Shown: positions 6,428 to 13,192, counted from the stretch's first letter. The stretch is 22,553 nucleotides of DNA from Fulvivirga aurantia (GCF_009711475.1 NZ_SMMD01000938.1:1-22553), one strand, 5' to 3'. Notes: generated by a model from the sequence alone, not told the origin. Program-made: numbers and translations.

Positions 6428-7293
6428 TAGCTTAGATTATTTCTTTCCGATTGTTCTGTTTGCTTTTGCTTGGACTTTCTGATCTTTTTCATCTGGTTGA
6501 GGTAGTAGATTACCTTGGTAACCATAGTGGCATCTTCCTTGACCTGCTCACCGAGCTGGCTGACCATCTGCACGACTTGCTCAAACTGCTCATCGTCAAA
6601 CAACTCTCGGAAGTACTCGGAGATGTTGAGCAGGTTTTGCTGCTCTTCAGAGAGGTTGGCTGCCGGAAGTAACTGCTTCACATCTTCACCACTCAGACTT
6701 CCCAGGGTGGTAGCCAATCCCTGCATTTCCTTGGGGTACTTGCTGGCCAACCCATTAATAGCACCCGGCAGCAGCACTTTGCCCAGCTCTACCAGGCTGA
6801 GTTTTTTGACCAGCTCCTCAATTTCATCGCATTTTTCTTCCAGTGCCTCTTCGGACTTTTCTAGTTCTTTCTCCAGCTTTTCTATGTCCTTCAGCAAACC
6901 GGCATTTTCCTTTTTCAAAGTATCATAATCACGCTTAAGGAGTTCGTCTTTTAGCAACCCCTCCACCTGGTTATGAATGCCATTGAGCGACTCATCCCTG
7001 CTTCGGCTTATTTCCTCCAGCTTTTGCTTGAGCTGCTCATTTTCCATAGAAAGCTTCTGTAGTGCCAGTTTGTCTTCAAAGGAGTCACCAGTAACTTTTA
7101 CAGGTGCAGTATCCGGTTTTTCTTCGCTGACCCGCGTAGGATTATCCCGTAGTACCTGCAAGTGTTTCTGTGCCCCGCTGAGTTTATACTTTACATACGC
7201 ACTTTCATTCTCCAGCCCCAAAGCTTCCATTTCTTCATACTGCTCATCGGTTAGTCTAACGGATCCGGGTCTTCTGATTCTGTCTGCTTCCAT
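6427..7293 (-). CDS. Long coiled-coil protein with RHH-like N-terminus
   Basis: 288 residues, no membrane segment. Residues about 8-36 (RPGSVRLTDEQYEEMEAL, ESAYVKYKL) have the beta-helix-helix look of ribbon-helix-helix proteins. Residues about 72-175 form a long heptad-rich coiled coil (repeated L/K/E pattern such as LEKELEKSEEALEEKCDEIEEL). The C-terminal part (about 176-265) is a helical domain with several short amphipathic helices and a basic, polar tail. A scaffold or assembly role in the cluster would fit a coiled coil of this size, and the RHH-like start would allow DNA or partner binding, but both are inferred. It begins 6 bp after the preceding stop and overlaps the next gene by one base. 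Confidence 0.72.
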   Translation of the reverse strand: MEADRIRRPGSVRLTDEQYEEMEALGLENESAYVKYKLSGAQKHLQVLRDNPTRVSEEKPDTAPVKVTGDSFEDKLALQKLSMENEQLKQKLEEISRSRDESLNGIHNQVEGLLKDELLKRDYDTLKKENAGLLKDIEKLEKELEKSEEALEEKCDEIEELVKKLSLVELGKVLLPGAINGLASKYPKEMQGLATTLGSLSGEDVKQLLPAANLSEEQQNLLNISEYFRELFDDEQFEQVVQMVSQLGEQVKEDATMVTKVIYYLNQMKKIRKSKQKQTEQSERNNLS

Positions 7294-7299
7294 ATCACC

Positions 7300-7608
7300 T
7301 CATTTTAAGATCACCTGGATAAACTTTACTTTTCTGGTTTCGGAGGATTGGTTCAGGATTTCAATCCGATCCGCATGCTCGTGGGTGTTTTCTGAGAGAC
7401 GGGGATTGTTGTAATCATACTCCCCAAAATCTGAGCTGATACGGATGCCGGATTCGGCTTCCAGCAATATCCAGAGTTCGTTAAAAGCAGCTAGTTGGAT
7501 TTCCTGTTTTGGCTCCAGGTTCAAATCTTGGAATACCATCCGGTAAGATTGAAACCCACGTTCCTGCACCCTTTGAGGGATGTATCGTATGGCCAGTTCT
7601 TCAGTCAT
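7300..7608 (-). CDS. Small beta-rich protein (102 residues), fifth of five in a row
   Basis: Not recognised. The central and C-terminal parts alternate polar and hydrophobic residues as beta strands do: IQLAAFNELWILLEAES, GIRISSDFGEYDYNN, HADRIEILNQSS and VKFIQVILK. The final strand runs to the very C-terminus, as in small jelly-roll or beta-sandwich proteins. There is no signal peptide or membrane helix. It follows the 111-codon gene by 7 bp. In the cluster it may be a spike, vertex or minor coat component (inference from context only). Confidence 0.7.
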   Translation of the reverse strand: MTEELAIRYIPQRVQERGFQSYRMVFQDLNLEPKQEIQLAAFNELWILLEAESGIRISSDFGEYDYNNPRLSENTHEHADRIEILNQSSETRKVKFIQVILK

Positions 7609-7615
7609 TTTTCAA

Positions 7616-7933
7616 TTATTCGGGTTCTTTTTCAATCATCAGCCAAAGTTTTACCTTGTAAGGCCCGGTGGTATATCCCACATCTTTAAATGCTCCGGTT
7701 ACATAATCACCGCTGATTTCAATATCCATAGGATGAATAGGCAGATTCGGAATTGGCTCGTTCAGTTCAACATCGTTGAAGTTGCAGTTCGTATCAAAGT
7801 TGAACAGGTAACGATCCTGCTTGAGCCGGTCATGATCCCGGAAGACTGAGGTGGCTTCAATCACTTCGGTTTTCATCTCTATGCCTTTTGGGCTGAATAT
7901 GGATAGTTCTCCCAGTATCATCAATTCAGTCAT
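7616..7933 (-). CDS. Small beta-rich protein (about 105 residues), fourth of five
   Basis: Not recognised. I chose the ATG at 7933 (MTELMILGELSIF), which overlaps the upstream stop by 8 bp; in-frame ATGs at 7936, 7942 and 7951 would add up to six residues. The sequence alternates in strand-like fashion (LMILGELSIFSPKGIEMK, EVIEATSVF, DRYLFNFDTN, PMDIEISGDYVTGAF) and ends with YKVKLWLMIEKE, a final strand close to the C-terminus as in its neighbours. There is no membrane segment. A minor structural role beside the 208-residue candidate coat protein is inferred. Confidence 0.7.
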   Translation of the reverse strand: MTELMILGELSIFSPKGIEMKTEVIEATSVFRDHDRLKQDRYLFNFDTNCNFNDVELNEPIPNLPIHPMDIEISGDYVTGAFKDVGYTTGPYKVKLWLMIEKEPE

Positions 7934-8495
7934 CATCCTCTTCATCGTCATCTATATCACCGTTACCATTTCCTCCTGACGCTGGAATTACCTCCAGTTG
8001 CACTTTACCCAACCCGGCATATTTACTTTCCCAAACCCAATAGTCTTCTTTAAAATCTGTCCAGAAATCCCTGATTTCTACCACCACCGGATCTTTGAAT
8101 TTATCCTGGTGACCATTCAGCTTCAGCTCCGACATTTCCAACCGTTTAGGCTGGGCGTAGTACAGTTTTTCACCTTCCTTAACTTCAATCTGATACACTA
8201 TCGGCTGACTTCCGATTAGATCATCTTTCAACCCGCAGACCAACGCTTGGTTGATATGAGTATCTGGCGCACTTCCCACATAGACCCGGTTATGGTGCAT
8301 CATATGATCAGAGGCATCATGCGTGATGATCACTCCTACTACCTTCCGGCTGCCATGTGGTACTTTTTCTTTAAAAGTTCTGTACTGCCCGTTTTCGGTG
8401 ATGGAAATTTCCACCGGTACAAAGTGTCTTTTGATGAGCAGTTTCTCGGCTACTTCACCTTCCAATGTAGGCGGTATGGTCACTTTTCTGATCAT
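7926..8495 (-). CDS. Beta-rich protein with acidic tail (189 residues), third of five
   Basis: Not recognised by family. Residues 1-170 look dominated by beta strands: KVTIPPTLEGEV, FVPVEISITENGQYRTF, RKVVGVIITHDAS, IVYQIEVKEGEKLYYAQPKRL, and near the end DPVVVEIRDFW, EDYWVWESKYAGLGKVQLEV. The C-terminus (about 171-189) is a flexible Gly-Asn stretch followed by an almost pure Asp/Glu run. Its ATG overlaps the stop of the 130-residue gene in an ATGA junction. The LYY-x-x-x-xRL segment echoes LYYRGSQRIEI in that neighbour, hinting at a shared fold. It is a candidate coat, vertex or receptor-binding component. Confidence 0.7.
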   Translation of the reverse strand: MIRKVTIPPTLEGEVAEKLLIKRHFVPVEISITENGQYRTFKEKVPHGSRKVVGVIITHDASDHMMHHNRVYVGSAPDTHINQALVCGLKDDLIGSQPIVYQIEVKEGEKLYYAQPKRLEMSELKLNGHQDKFKDPVVVEIRDFWTDFKEDYWVWESKYAGLGKVQLEVIPASGGNGNGDIDDDEEDDD

Positions 8496-8884
8496 ATTTC
8501 CTCTTCCAATAACAGCACCACAGATACCTGATAGCCATTGCCCAAAACCGCCCGCTCATGGTCTTTATCCTCGTAGCGGATTTTGACAGACAGGTCTCCA
8601 GGTTGAACTTCACCCAAATCAAAGAAACGCTCCCTCGGTGCGACACTGATGCTGGAAATCAGGATTTTGCTGTCAAAGCCTTCAGGGAAAAGCTCATCTC
8701 CTCCAATCTCTATTCGTTGCGATCCGCGATAGTAGAGCTTGTTGGGAAAATCGGAAGTGAGTTGTAATCCCTTCACAAAAGCGGTCTTTTTGGGCAATTC
8801 CCACTTTTGAGGAGTGTACAGCTTGTTCGCTTCATTTACCTGAAAGCTGAAAGTCTTCCGTATTTCCCGGGTCTGTTTTTCCAT
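8492..8884 (-). CDS. Beta-rich protein (130 residues), second of five
   Basis: Not recognised by family. A short charged N-terminus leads into strand-like segments: TAFVKGLQLTSDFP, NKLYYRGSQRIEIGGDELFP, KILISSISVAPRERFFDLGEV, LSVKIRYEDKDH and a final YQVSVVLLLEEEI ending exactly at the C-terminus. The pattern, with a last hydrophobic strand and no signal or membrane segment, suggests a compact beta-sandwich or jelly-roll. It sits 11 bp after the 208-residue candidate coat protein and overlaps the next gene by 4 bp, so its product is probably made in a fixed ratio with theirs. Confidence 0.7.
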   Translation of the reverse strand: MEKQTREIRKTFSFQVNEANKLYTPQKWELPKKTAFVKGLQLTSDFPNKLYYRGSQRIEIGGDELFPEGFDSKILISSISVAPRERFFDLGEVQPGDLSVKIRYEDKDHERAVLGNGYQVSVVLLLEEEI

Positions 8885-8895
8885 CAGTGTGCAGA

Positions 8896-9522
8896 TTAAG
8901 CAGGTACAGTTGAGGTACCGGCCAGTACGACCTTGATCAGGGTTTTGTCCGGGGCATCATCACCCAGCTCGATGGTGAACTCAAACTCCTCGTCATCACG
9001 AATAAATCTCGGGTTTTCCAGATAATAGGTACCTAGGTTGACCTGAAGGTTGTTGTCGGTAACGAATTCCTGCATCGGTCGCTCATCCACAATTATCTTT
9101 TTGTTGGCCACAAATGTCCAGACCCCGTTCTGAAGACCTGCCACCGCTTTGATGGAATCAAAGTTGGCAGACTTGATCAATTGCTTCCAGGCGGTATCGG
9201 ATTGGGGCAACTCACCTTCAAACTCTTTGGCCAGCAAGATGATCCGATTGCAAAGAAACAGCCGATCTTTAGGCAGCTTGGATTGGGTCACGTTGGTCAC
9301 CCCAATCTCCTTGGCATCCTGGGTTTCAAACATGTGGATGGTAGCCCGGTCGCCTCCGTATTTGATGGAGTAATAGGCACTATCAGACAACTGCAAGCGG
9401 CCTTCCTTGATCCCTTCAGCTACTTTAACCATAGCCGGGTCGTGCTTCTTGCCCTGCTCCCGGAGTGAGAGGTGGGCATTGACAATTTCCAGAAATTGTT
9501 CTCTTGAATTTTTACGTATCAT
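8896..9522 (-). CDS. Candidate major structural (coat) protein, beta-rich, 208 residues
   Basis: Not recognised by family, so the coat role is a hypothesis. The N-terminal third looks helical (SREQFLEIVNAHLSLREQGK, DPAMVKVAEGIKEG). From about residue 45 on it alternates in strand-like fashion: DSAYYSIKYGG, RLFLCNRIILLAKEF, GVWTFVANKKIIVDERP, LGTYYLENPRFIRDDEEFEFTIEL, and finally TLIKVVLAGTSTVPA. A last strand of the type KVVLxGT at the extreme C-terminus is common in jelly-roll coat proteins. It has no membrane segment or signal peptide. It is the only gene of the cluster set off by a sizeable gap upstream (91 bp), as expected for a product made in large amount, and it heads a run of five small beta-rich genes. 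Confidence 0.68.
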   Translation of the reverse strand: MIRKNSREQFLEIVNAHLSLREQGKKHDPAMVKVAEGIKEGRLQLSDSAYYSIKYGGDRATIHMFETQDAKEIGVTNVTQSKLPKDRLFLCNRIILLAKEFEGELPQSDTAWKQLIKSANFDSIKAVAGLQNGVWTFVANKKIIVDERPMQEFVTDNNLQVNLGTYYLENPRFIRDDEEFEFTIELGDDAPDKTLIKVVLAGTSTVPA

Positions 9523-9613
9523 GTTTATTAGAATTTAGTATTGAGTACAGAGTAGTTAGATGATCTTCATAGCGTAAATAGCTTGTGGCTTATAGCTTTC
9601 AACTTGAAGCTTT
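9523..9613 (-). other. Largest gap within the cluster, with repeated AGCTT-type words
   Basis: These 91 bases are the longest non-coding stretch inside the operon. They contain imperfectly repeated words: AGTA/AGTAC/AGTAG at 9538-9555 and GCTTG, GGCTTATAGCTTT and AAGCTTTTT between about 9581 and 9613. AGCTTTCAA and TTGAAGCT can pair as a short hairpin. On the coding strand a weak promoter-like pair exists (TTG, 19 bases, TATTTACG), matching the Bacteroidetes -7 consensus at only six of eight positions. This could be an internal promoter, a processing site or the remnant of an intergenic repeat. Confidence 0.4.
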
Positions 9614-10210
9614 TTAGGCCACAGCATTGAGTTCCAGTGCGTCAGTGCCCTGTAGTTCCGTAATATCAGGATTGCCAAAAGCTCCCAGATCACCCACGGC
9701 CTCATTGCTTTCAAATCCTGATTGTTCCTCTATGAGACTTTCAGCATTACCATCTTCCAATTGGCGTATGATCTCATCTACTTCAGATGTATCAAAATTG
9801 CCGATATCGCCCATGTAGCCATTGACCATCAGTACTTCACTGTCTTCCTTGCCATCCAGGCCAAGCTTTTCGCTCAGTGAGGGAGACAATTTGTCCAGGT
9901 ACACTTTCTTACCCAGGGCCTTCAGAGATGATAATGCCCGGTTTTTGGCATTGCCAATTTCATTCTGAAACCCATCCAGGCCGGATACATTCTCTTCGCT
10001 TCGCTGGGCAAAGCCATTGGAAGCCACCATGCCCACCCCGGCTGAAGTAAGCCAGTCGTGCTCGTACCAGGCTCCACCGAAGATGGTAGCTGCCCCGATC
10101 CAGAGCGAGTGCCTGCCTACAGCCGAACCAGCCAGCATACCGACCAGGCCTGAGCCAAGGTTTTTGCCTGTTTCAATCAGGCTGTCTTTTACTGTTGCCT
10201 TTGTTTTCAT
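9614..10210 (-). CDS. Glycine/alanine-rich membrane protein with acidic C-terminal half
   Basis: 198 residues, not recognised. The N-terminal part has two glycine-rich hydrophobic stretches (about 17-32, NLGSGLVGMLAGSAVG, and about 36-64, LWIGAATIFGGAWYE through AGVGMVASNG), giving one or two membrane helices of low bulk. The rest is hydrophilic, with a helix (NEIGNAKNRALSSLKALGKK), then an acidic and disordered tail rich in Asp, Glu, Gly and Asn. Small-residue membrane helices of this sort are found in membrane-containing virion proteins and in holins, but also elsewhere. It follows the 468-residue gene by 23 bp. Confidence 0.68.
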   Translation of the reverse strand: MKTKATVKDSLIETGKNLGSGLVGMLAGSAVGRHSLWIGAATIFGGAWYEHDWLTSAGVGMVASNGFAQRSEENVSGLDGFQNEIGNAKNRALSSLKALGKKVYLDKLSPSLSEKLGLDGKEDSEVLMVNGYMGDIGNFDTSEVDEIIRQLEDGNAESLIEEQSGFESNEAVGDLGAFGNPDITELQGTDALELNAVA

Positions 10211-10233
10211 CGTATTTGTATTAAAGTTTTCAT

Positions 10234-11640
10234 TTACAGTAGCGCAGTAGGTACCAGCTTCCTGTTTTTTTTGCGCACACTTTTCTTTTTCGTCTTGGAT
10301 TTACCACTGCCTTTAAATCTTCCCTTCGTATCCCTGGGAATGCCGTCCACAGATTTGGACTTTTCCTTCTTTTTAGACTGCTGGACTACATAGTATATAC
10401 CGCCACCGGCTACCAAGACTCCCGCACCAATCAGCAGTGGGGTTTTGTGCTTTTGAAAGAAGCCCTGCTTTTCTGGCCTTTCATCGGTCGTTGTTACTAC
10501 CGAAGTGGATGCAGGTGCCCTCCTGACCAGCGCGGTGGTTGTAGGAGCAGGTGTGCTGGGGGATTTAACTGGCAGGGTCGGAGAAGTAGCTACAGGCCTG
10601 CGCACCAGCGAAGTGGTTTGCGGACTGAACCTGACCAAGGGTTTTGGGATAGGCTGCGGTTGCAGCACCGAGGCTGAACCACCGCTGGGTGTTGGTACAA
10701 AAGATTTGGCTGTGCTCACCAGGCTTTTGACGTCACTCTGGGTTTTCTTGGCTTTGTCAAATACCCCAGTGATTTTATTAAGTAAAGCGGAAATAGTACC
10801 TACTGCTCCGGAAGCGGCAGCAACTGCGGTTCCGGTCACCACCACACCTAAACCTTCTACTTCAATGCCATCATCCAGTAGTTGTTCCACCTCATCGGCA
10901 TCTGCTTCCACGATCATTTTTTCAAAAGGATCCACATAATCATCCGCTGCGGATAAGGGACTGCCTAACCCATAACCACTCAAGGGTACCGCTTTATCGC
11001 GATTGCCTTTACCAGTAAGAATGGCTTTTTTGAGGTTTTCTTTTTTGCCACCGGCCAACTCGTAGATTTTATCCGCTTTGCTGATGGCTTCCTTTAGCTT
11101 AGCAAACCCACTCATATTCATGCCGCGCTTTCGGGCTTCCGCATCACTGAGGTAACCAAAACGAAGGCGTTCAGCCACTTTCATCAGGTTGGTTTTCATC
11201 GCCAGCAAAAAGCCATTTCTCAAGAGAATTGTTGCCGGATTCAGGTAGCGGTTCACTGTTTTTACTACGGGAGTAATCACTTTCTTAGCCGTGAACTTGG
11301 CCGCATTGGACACTCCTTTGGCCACCGGTTTGATCACTTTCTTGCCAACAAACTTGGCCGCATTTTTTAAGCCCCTGCCAATCTTCTTGAAAAAGCCCAG
11401 CTCGCCTAAGCCATCAATCACATACAGGTTTTCTTCGGCATCAGCATACATGATTACATTGCCGTTTTCATCCTGTATTTCGTAAGCGATATCCGGGCTT
11501 TGGACATAGCCCAGAGCTTCCAGGGCTTCAATCTGCTGGCCGCTCATTTCTCCTTCCTCCATAGTCTCAAAGTCTATGTCCTGGATATCGACATTATCCA
11601 ATCCAGAGGCGGTAAATCCGTCTAGTCTATGCAATTCCAT
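10234..11640 (-). CDS. Large protein with tandem amphipathic repeat, membrane helix and highly basic tail
   Basis: 468 residues, no known family recognised. Residues 1-80 are acidic. Residues 85-128 are strongly basic and amphipathic, with two tandem 19-residue units (91-109 and 110-128), each reading x-x-NAAKF-x-x-KKVI-x-PV-x-K. A helical region follows (133-205, NPATILLRNGFLLAMKTNLMKVAERLRFGYL). Residues 262-290 are small and hydrophobic (Gly/Ala/Val). A Pro/Ser/Thr-rich linker (315-385, with LVRR three times in variants LVRF, LVRR, LVRR) precedes one membrane helix (401-420), and the last 48 residues are dense in Lys, Arg, Gly and Ser. The basic tail would suit binding nucleic acid across a membrane; the amphipathic repeat would suit membrane binding or remodelling. 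Both are inferences. Confidence 0.72.
   Translation of the reverse strand: MELHRLDGFTASGLDNVDIQDIDFETMEEGEMSGQQIEALEALGYVQSPDIAYEIQDENGNVIMYADAEENLYVIDGLGELGFFKKIGRGLKNAAKFVGKKVIKPVAKGVSNAAKFTAKKVITPVVKTVNRYLNPATILLRNGFLLAMKTNLMKVAERLRFGYLSDAEARKRGMNMSGFAKLKEAISKADKIYELAGGKKENLKKAILTGKGNRDKAVPLSGYGLGSPLSAADDYVDPFEKMIVEADADEVEQLLDDGIEVEGLGVVVTGTAVAAASGAVGTISALLNKITGVFDKAKKTQSDVKSLVSTAKSFVPTPSGGSASVLQPQPIPKPLVRFSPQTTSLVRRPVATSPTLPVKSPSTPAPTTTALVRRAPASTSVVTTTDERPEKQGFFQKHKTPLLIGAGVLVAGGGIYYVVQQSKKKEKSKSVDGIPRDTKGRFKGSGKSKTKKKSVRKKNRKLVPTALL
11257..11370 (-). repeat. 57-bp tandem repeat inside the 468-residue gene
   Basis: Two adjacent 57-bp units (11314-11370 and 11257-11313) encode the paired 19-residue amphipathic segments. 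The DNA is still similar: ATCACTTTCTT occurs at 11276 and 11333, and AACTTGGCCGCATT recurs with the same offset. This indicates an internal duplication rather than convergent sequence. Confidence 0.75.
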
Positions 11641-11646
11641 AATTAA

Positions 11647-12573
11647 TCATGTTAAAATTTCTGTTAGTTTATAAGCGCCTAAACCTATTCCTAAGGCCAG
11701 CAGAATTCTTCCTGCCACTCCTAAACCTTTTTTTGTCCTTTCTCTGGCCAAAGGTGAAGTTGGATTGATTAAAGCTTCCTTTACTTTCACCTTTGGTTGG
11801 GGGTGGGTTATTTGCAATGCCGACTGGGGCGCGTTTTTTTGCTCGGGTAACTTTCTGATAGTAAGCTTATCTGATGTTGTCTCCTGATTTTTCATTGGAT
11901 CAACCCTTCTTACTTGTCGCAGAGGTAACCTGGGTTGTTTCAAATTATAAATGCCCAAGCCATGTATCAACAAATCAGCTGAGTCCACACCACTGACTTC
12001 CCGGATTCCGTTGATCTCGTCCACTGATCTGCGGTCGGCTATATCAAAATCCTTAGACTCAGAGTAAGGCACTTCATAGTTGAAGTGGTCAGTGACGCAA
12101 TCCAGAATGATATAACCACTCCTGGTTGGCACAATGGGATAGATATGTTGAAAGTAAGGTTTGCCACCGTATTTAGTGATTCTTACCCTGTGCGAAATAT
12201 TCAGGTTGGTAAGAATGCTAGAAATGAAAACGGTGTAGCAATCGCAATCCACGCCTTTCTTCCGATCCGCCCAGGTACGGGACGGTCGTCTGACCTGTTC
12301 TACCCCGGTTTTGTCACGGGCATACTGGATGTGGTTGTACACAAAATCCCAGATGTTTTCACAAGTGCCTTTTAGTGTCCGACCTTTCAGGGTTTTGGCA
12401 AGCAGTGCAGTATCACCTTTGGTTTCCCTTACCACTTGCTTGATCAGGTTGATGGTATGGTGCAGCCTGGCACTTCCTTCCGGACGGATCACTTTGTCCT
12501 GTTTGATGCTCATGGGAAAGAGTTTATCGAATTCATGTCCGGAGGCGATATATCTTTTCTTCAGTGCCTGCAT
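11647..12573 (-). CDS. Transglutaminase-like cysteine protein with C-terminal membrane helix
   Basis: 308 residues. The transglutaminase-like core spans about 35-165: helix CENIWDFVYNHIQYARD (71-87), the nucleophile segment GVDCDCYTVFISSIL (Cys110), FQHIYPIV (His143) and YIILDCV (Asp158), a complete Cys-His-Asp triad. The family includes cross-linking enzymes and peptidases. A long, Pro/Gln/Lys-rich linker (about 205-280) leads to one C-terminal membrane helix (284-305). There is no signal peptide. It touches the LEA14-like gene at base 12573 and lies 6 bp before the 468-residue gene. In this context it could mature or cross-link structural proteins, or act on the cell envelope; the sequence does not decide. 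Confidence 0.8.
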   Translation of the reverse strand: MQALKKRYIASGHEFDKLFPMSIKQDKVIRPEGSARLHHTINLIKQVVRETKGDTALLAKTLKGRTLKGTCENIWDFVYNHIQYARDKTGVEQVRRPSRTWADRKKGVDCDCYTVFISSILTNLNISHRVRITKYGGKPYFQHIYPIVPTRSGYIILDCVTDHFNYEVPYSESKDFDIADRRSVDEINGIREVSGVDSADLLIHGLGIYNLKQPRLPLRQVRRVDPMKNQETTSDKLTIRKLPEQKNAPQSALQITHPQPKVKVKEALINPTSPLARERTKKGLGVAGRILLALGIGLGAYKLTEILT

Positions 12574-13034
12574 CAGATATTGAGTTTGAGGGTTTCTTGC
12601 TGACTATAAGGAATACCGTTCACCTTGGTAGTGATGGTGGAAACCACATCCAACACGGCTTTTTGTCCACTGCGAATTTTTTGTACTAGCTCGGTACCCA
12701 GTACCTGAATAAGAGAAAGCCACCCGGCAGACTGGATGGTTAGGTTGAAAGACTGCTCTCCATTGGCCGGTAATTGGATGGTCTCGTCCTTCACCTGGGA
12801 AGTACCCAAGGAAGCCTCTTTGTAAGTGAGGTTGACAAAAGGATACTGGAGCGAAAGGTTGATAGGGTTGGGATTCTGTAAACGAATGTTGGCTTTGAGT
12901 TCTATGCCCGACAGGCTGACTTTATTGACCTGCAAGGACGTCCGGGTCACAATAGTCTTAGAGGCTTGATTGAGCCTCAGCAAATACCGGCCTACGAAAA
13001 AAGCGGCCGCTCCACCTACTATCCATTTGAGCAT
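12573..13034 (-). CDS. LEA14-like (WHy domain) protein with N-terminal membrane anchor
   Basis: 153 residues, first gene of the twenty-gene cluster. A short N-terminal membrane helix (about 3-19, KWIVGGAAAFFVGRYLL) is followed by a domain typical of LEA14/WHy proteins: VNKVSLSGIELKANIRLQNPNPI with the NPNP turn, VNLTYKEASLGTS, then ETIQLPANGEQSFNLTIQ and a final strand pair. The WHy domain is a beta-sandwich, found in desiccation-related proteins and some bacterial envelope proteins. The start codon lies inside an inverted repeat, described separately. A coat or envelope accessory role in the cluster is inferred. Confidence 0.82.
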   Translation of the reverse strand: MLKWIVGGAAAFFVGRYLLRLNQASKTIVTRTSLQVNKVSLSGIELKANIRLQNPNPINLSLQYPFVNLTYKEASLGTSQVKDETIQLPANGEQSFNLTIQSAGWLSLIQVLGTELVQKIRSGQKAVLDVVSTITTKVNGIPYSQQETLKLNI

Positions 13035-13059
13035 TTGATTCGGATTTTTTGCTCAAATG
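13024..13059 (-). promoter_or_regulatory. Inverted repeat over the start of the cluster (candidate operator)
   Basis: CATTTGAGC (13024-13032) and GCTCAAATG (13051-13059) form a perfect 9-bp inverted repeat separated by 18 bp. One arm reaches the start codon of the LEA14-like gene (13032-13034) and the other lies within the proposed -7 promoter element. If transcription starts just downstream of that element, the upstream arm is not in the mRNA, so a protein-binding operator is more likely than an RNA hairpin. Confidence 0.55.
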
Positions 13060-13084
13060 AATATTTATTTTCTATGCAGTCCAA
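13054..13084 (-). promoter_or_regulatory. Candidate Bacteroidetes-type promoter for the twenty-gene cluster
   Basis: On the minus strand TTG (13082-13084) is followed after 20 bases by TTCATTTG (13054-13061), which matches the Bacteroidetes -7 consensus TAnnTTTG at seven of eight positions with near-normal spacing to the -33 element. It lies about 20 bases ahead of the first ATG, giving a short leader. Confidence 0.45.
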
Positions 13085-13192
13085 GAGGGCTTGGCAAGGC
13101 TTGTTTTGGTCAGGGAAATCCGGTCAAAATCAGTTATTTTTAGGATTATGAAGGGTTTTCGTGCAAGTACCTGCTGGCTTCTGGCACTTCAA

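Noticed and set aside
6515..7414. Long plus-strand open frames opposite the coiled-coil gene
   Set aside because: They are Ser/Leu/Phe-rich antisense shadows of a Glu/Lys/Leu-rich coding strand and have no recognisable domain.
10505..10939. Plus-strand open frame of 144 codons within the 468-residue gene
   Set aside because: Its composition mirrors the Pro/Thr/Ser and Gly/Ala/Val region of the real gene; the minus frame shows clear domains and fits the operon.
11257..11370. CRISPR-like or transposon repeat
   Set aside because: Only two units, in frame and encoding a clear protein repeat; there are no spacers or terminal inverted repeats.
1943..13034. Ordinary tailed prophage or a tail-like injection system
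   Set aside because: No portal, terminase, capsid protease, sheath, tube, tape measure, baseplate or spike homologue could be recognised, and the membrane-rich small proteins do not fit a tailed-phage module.
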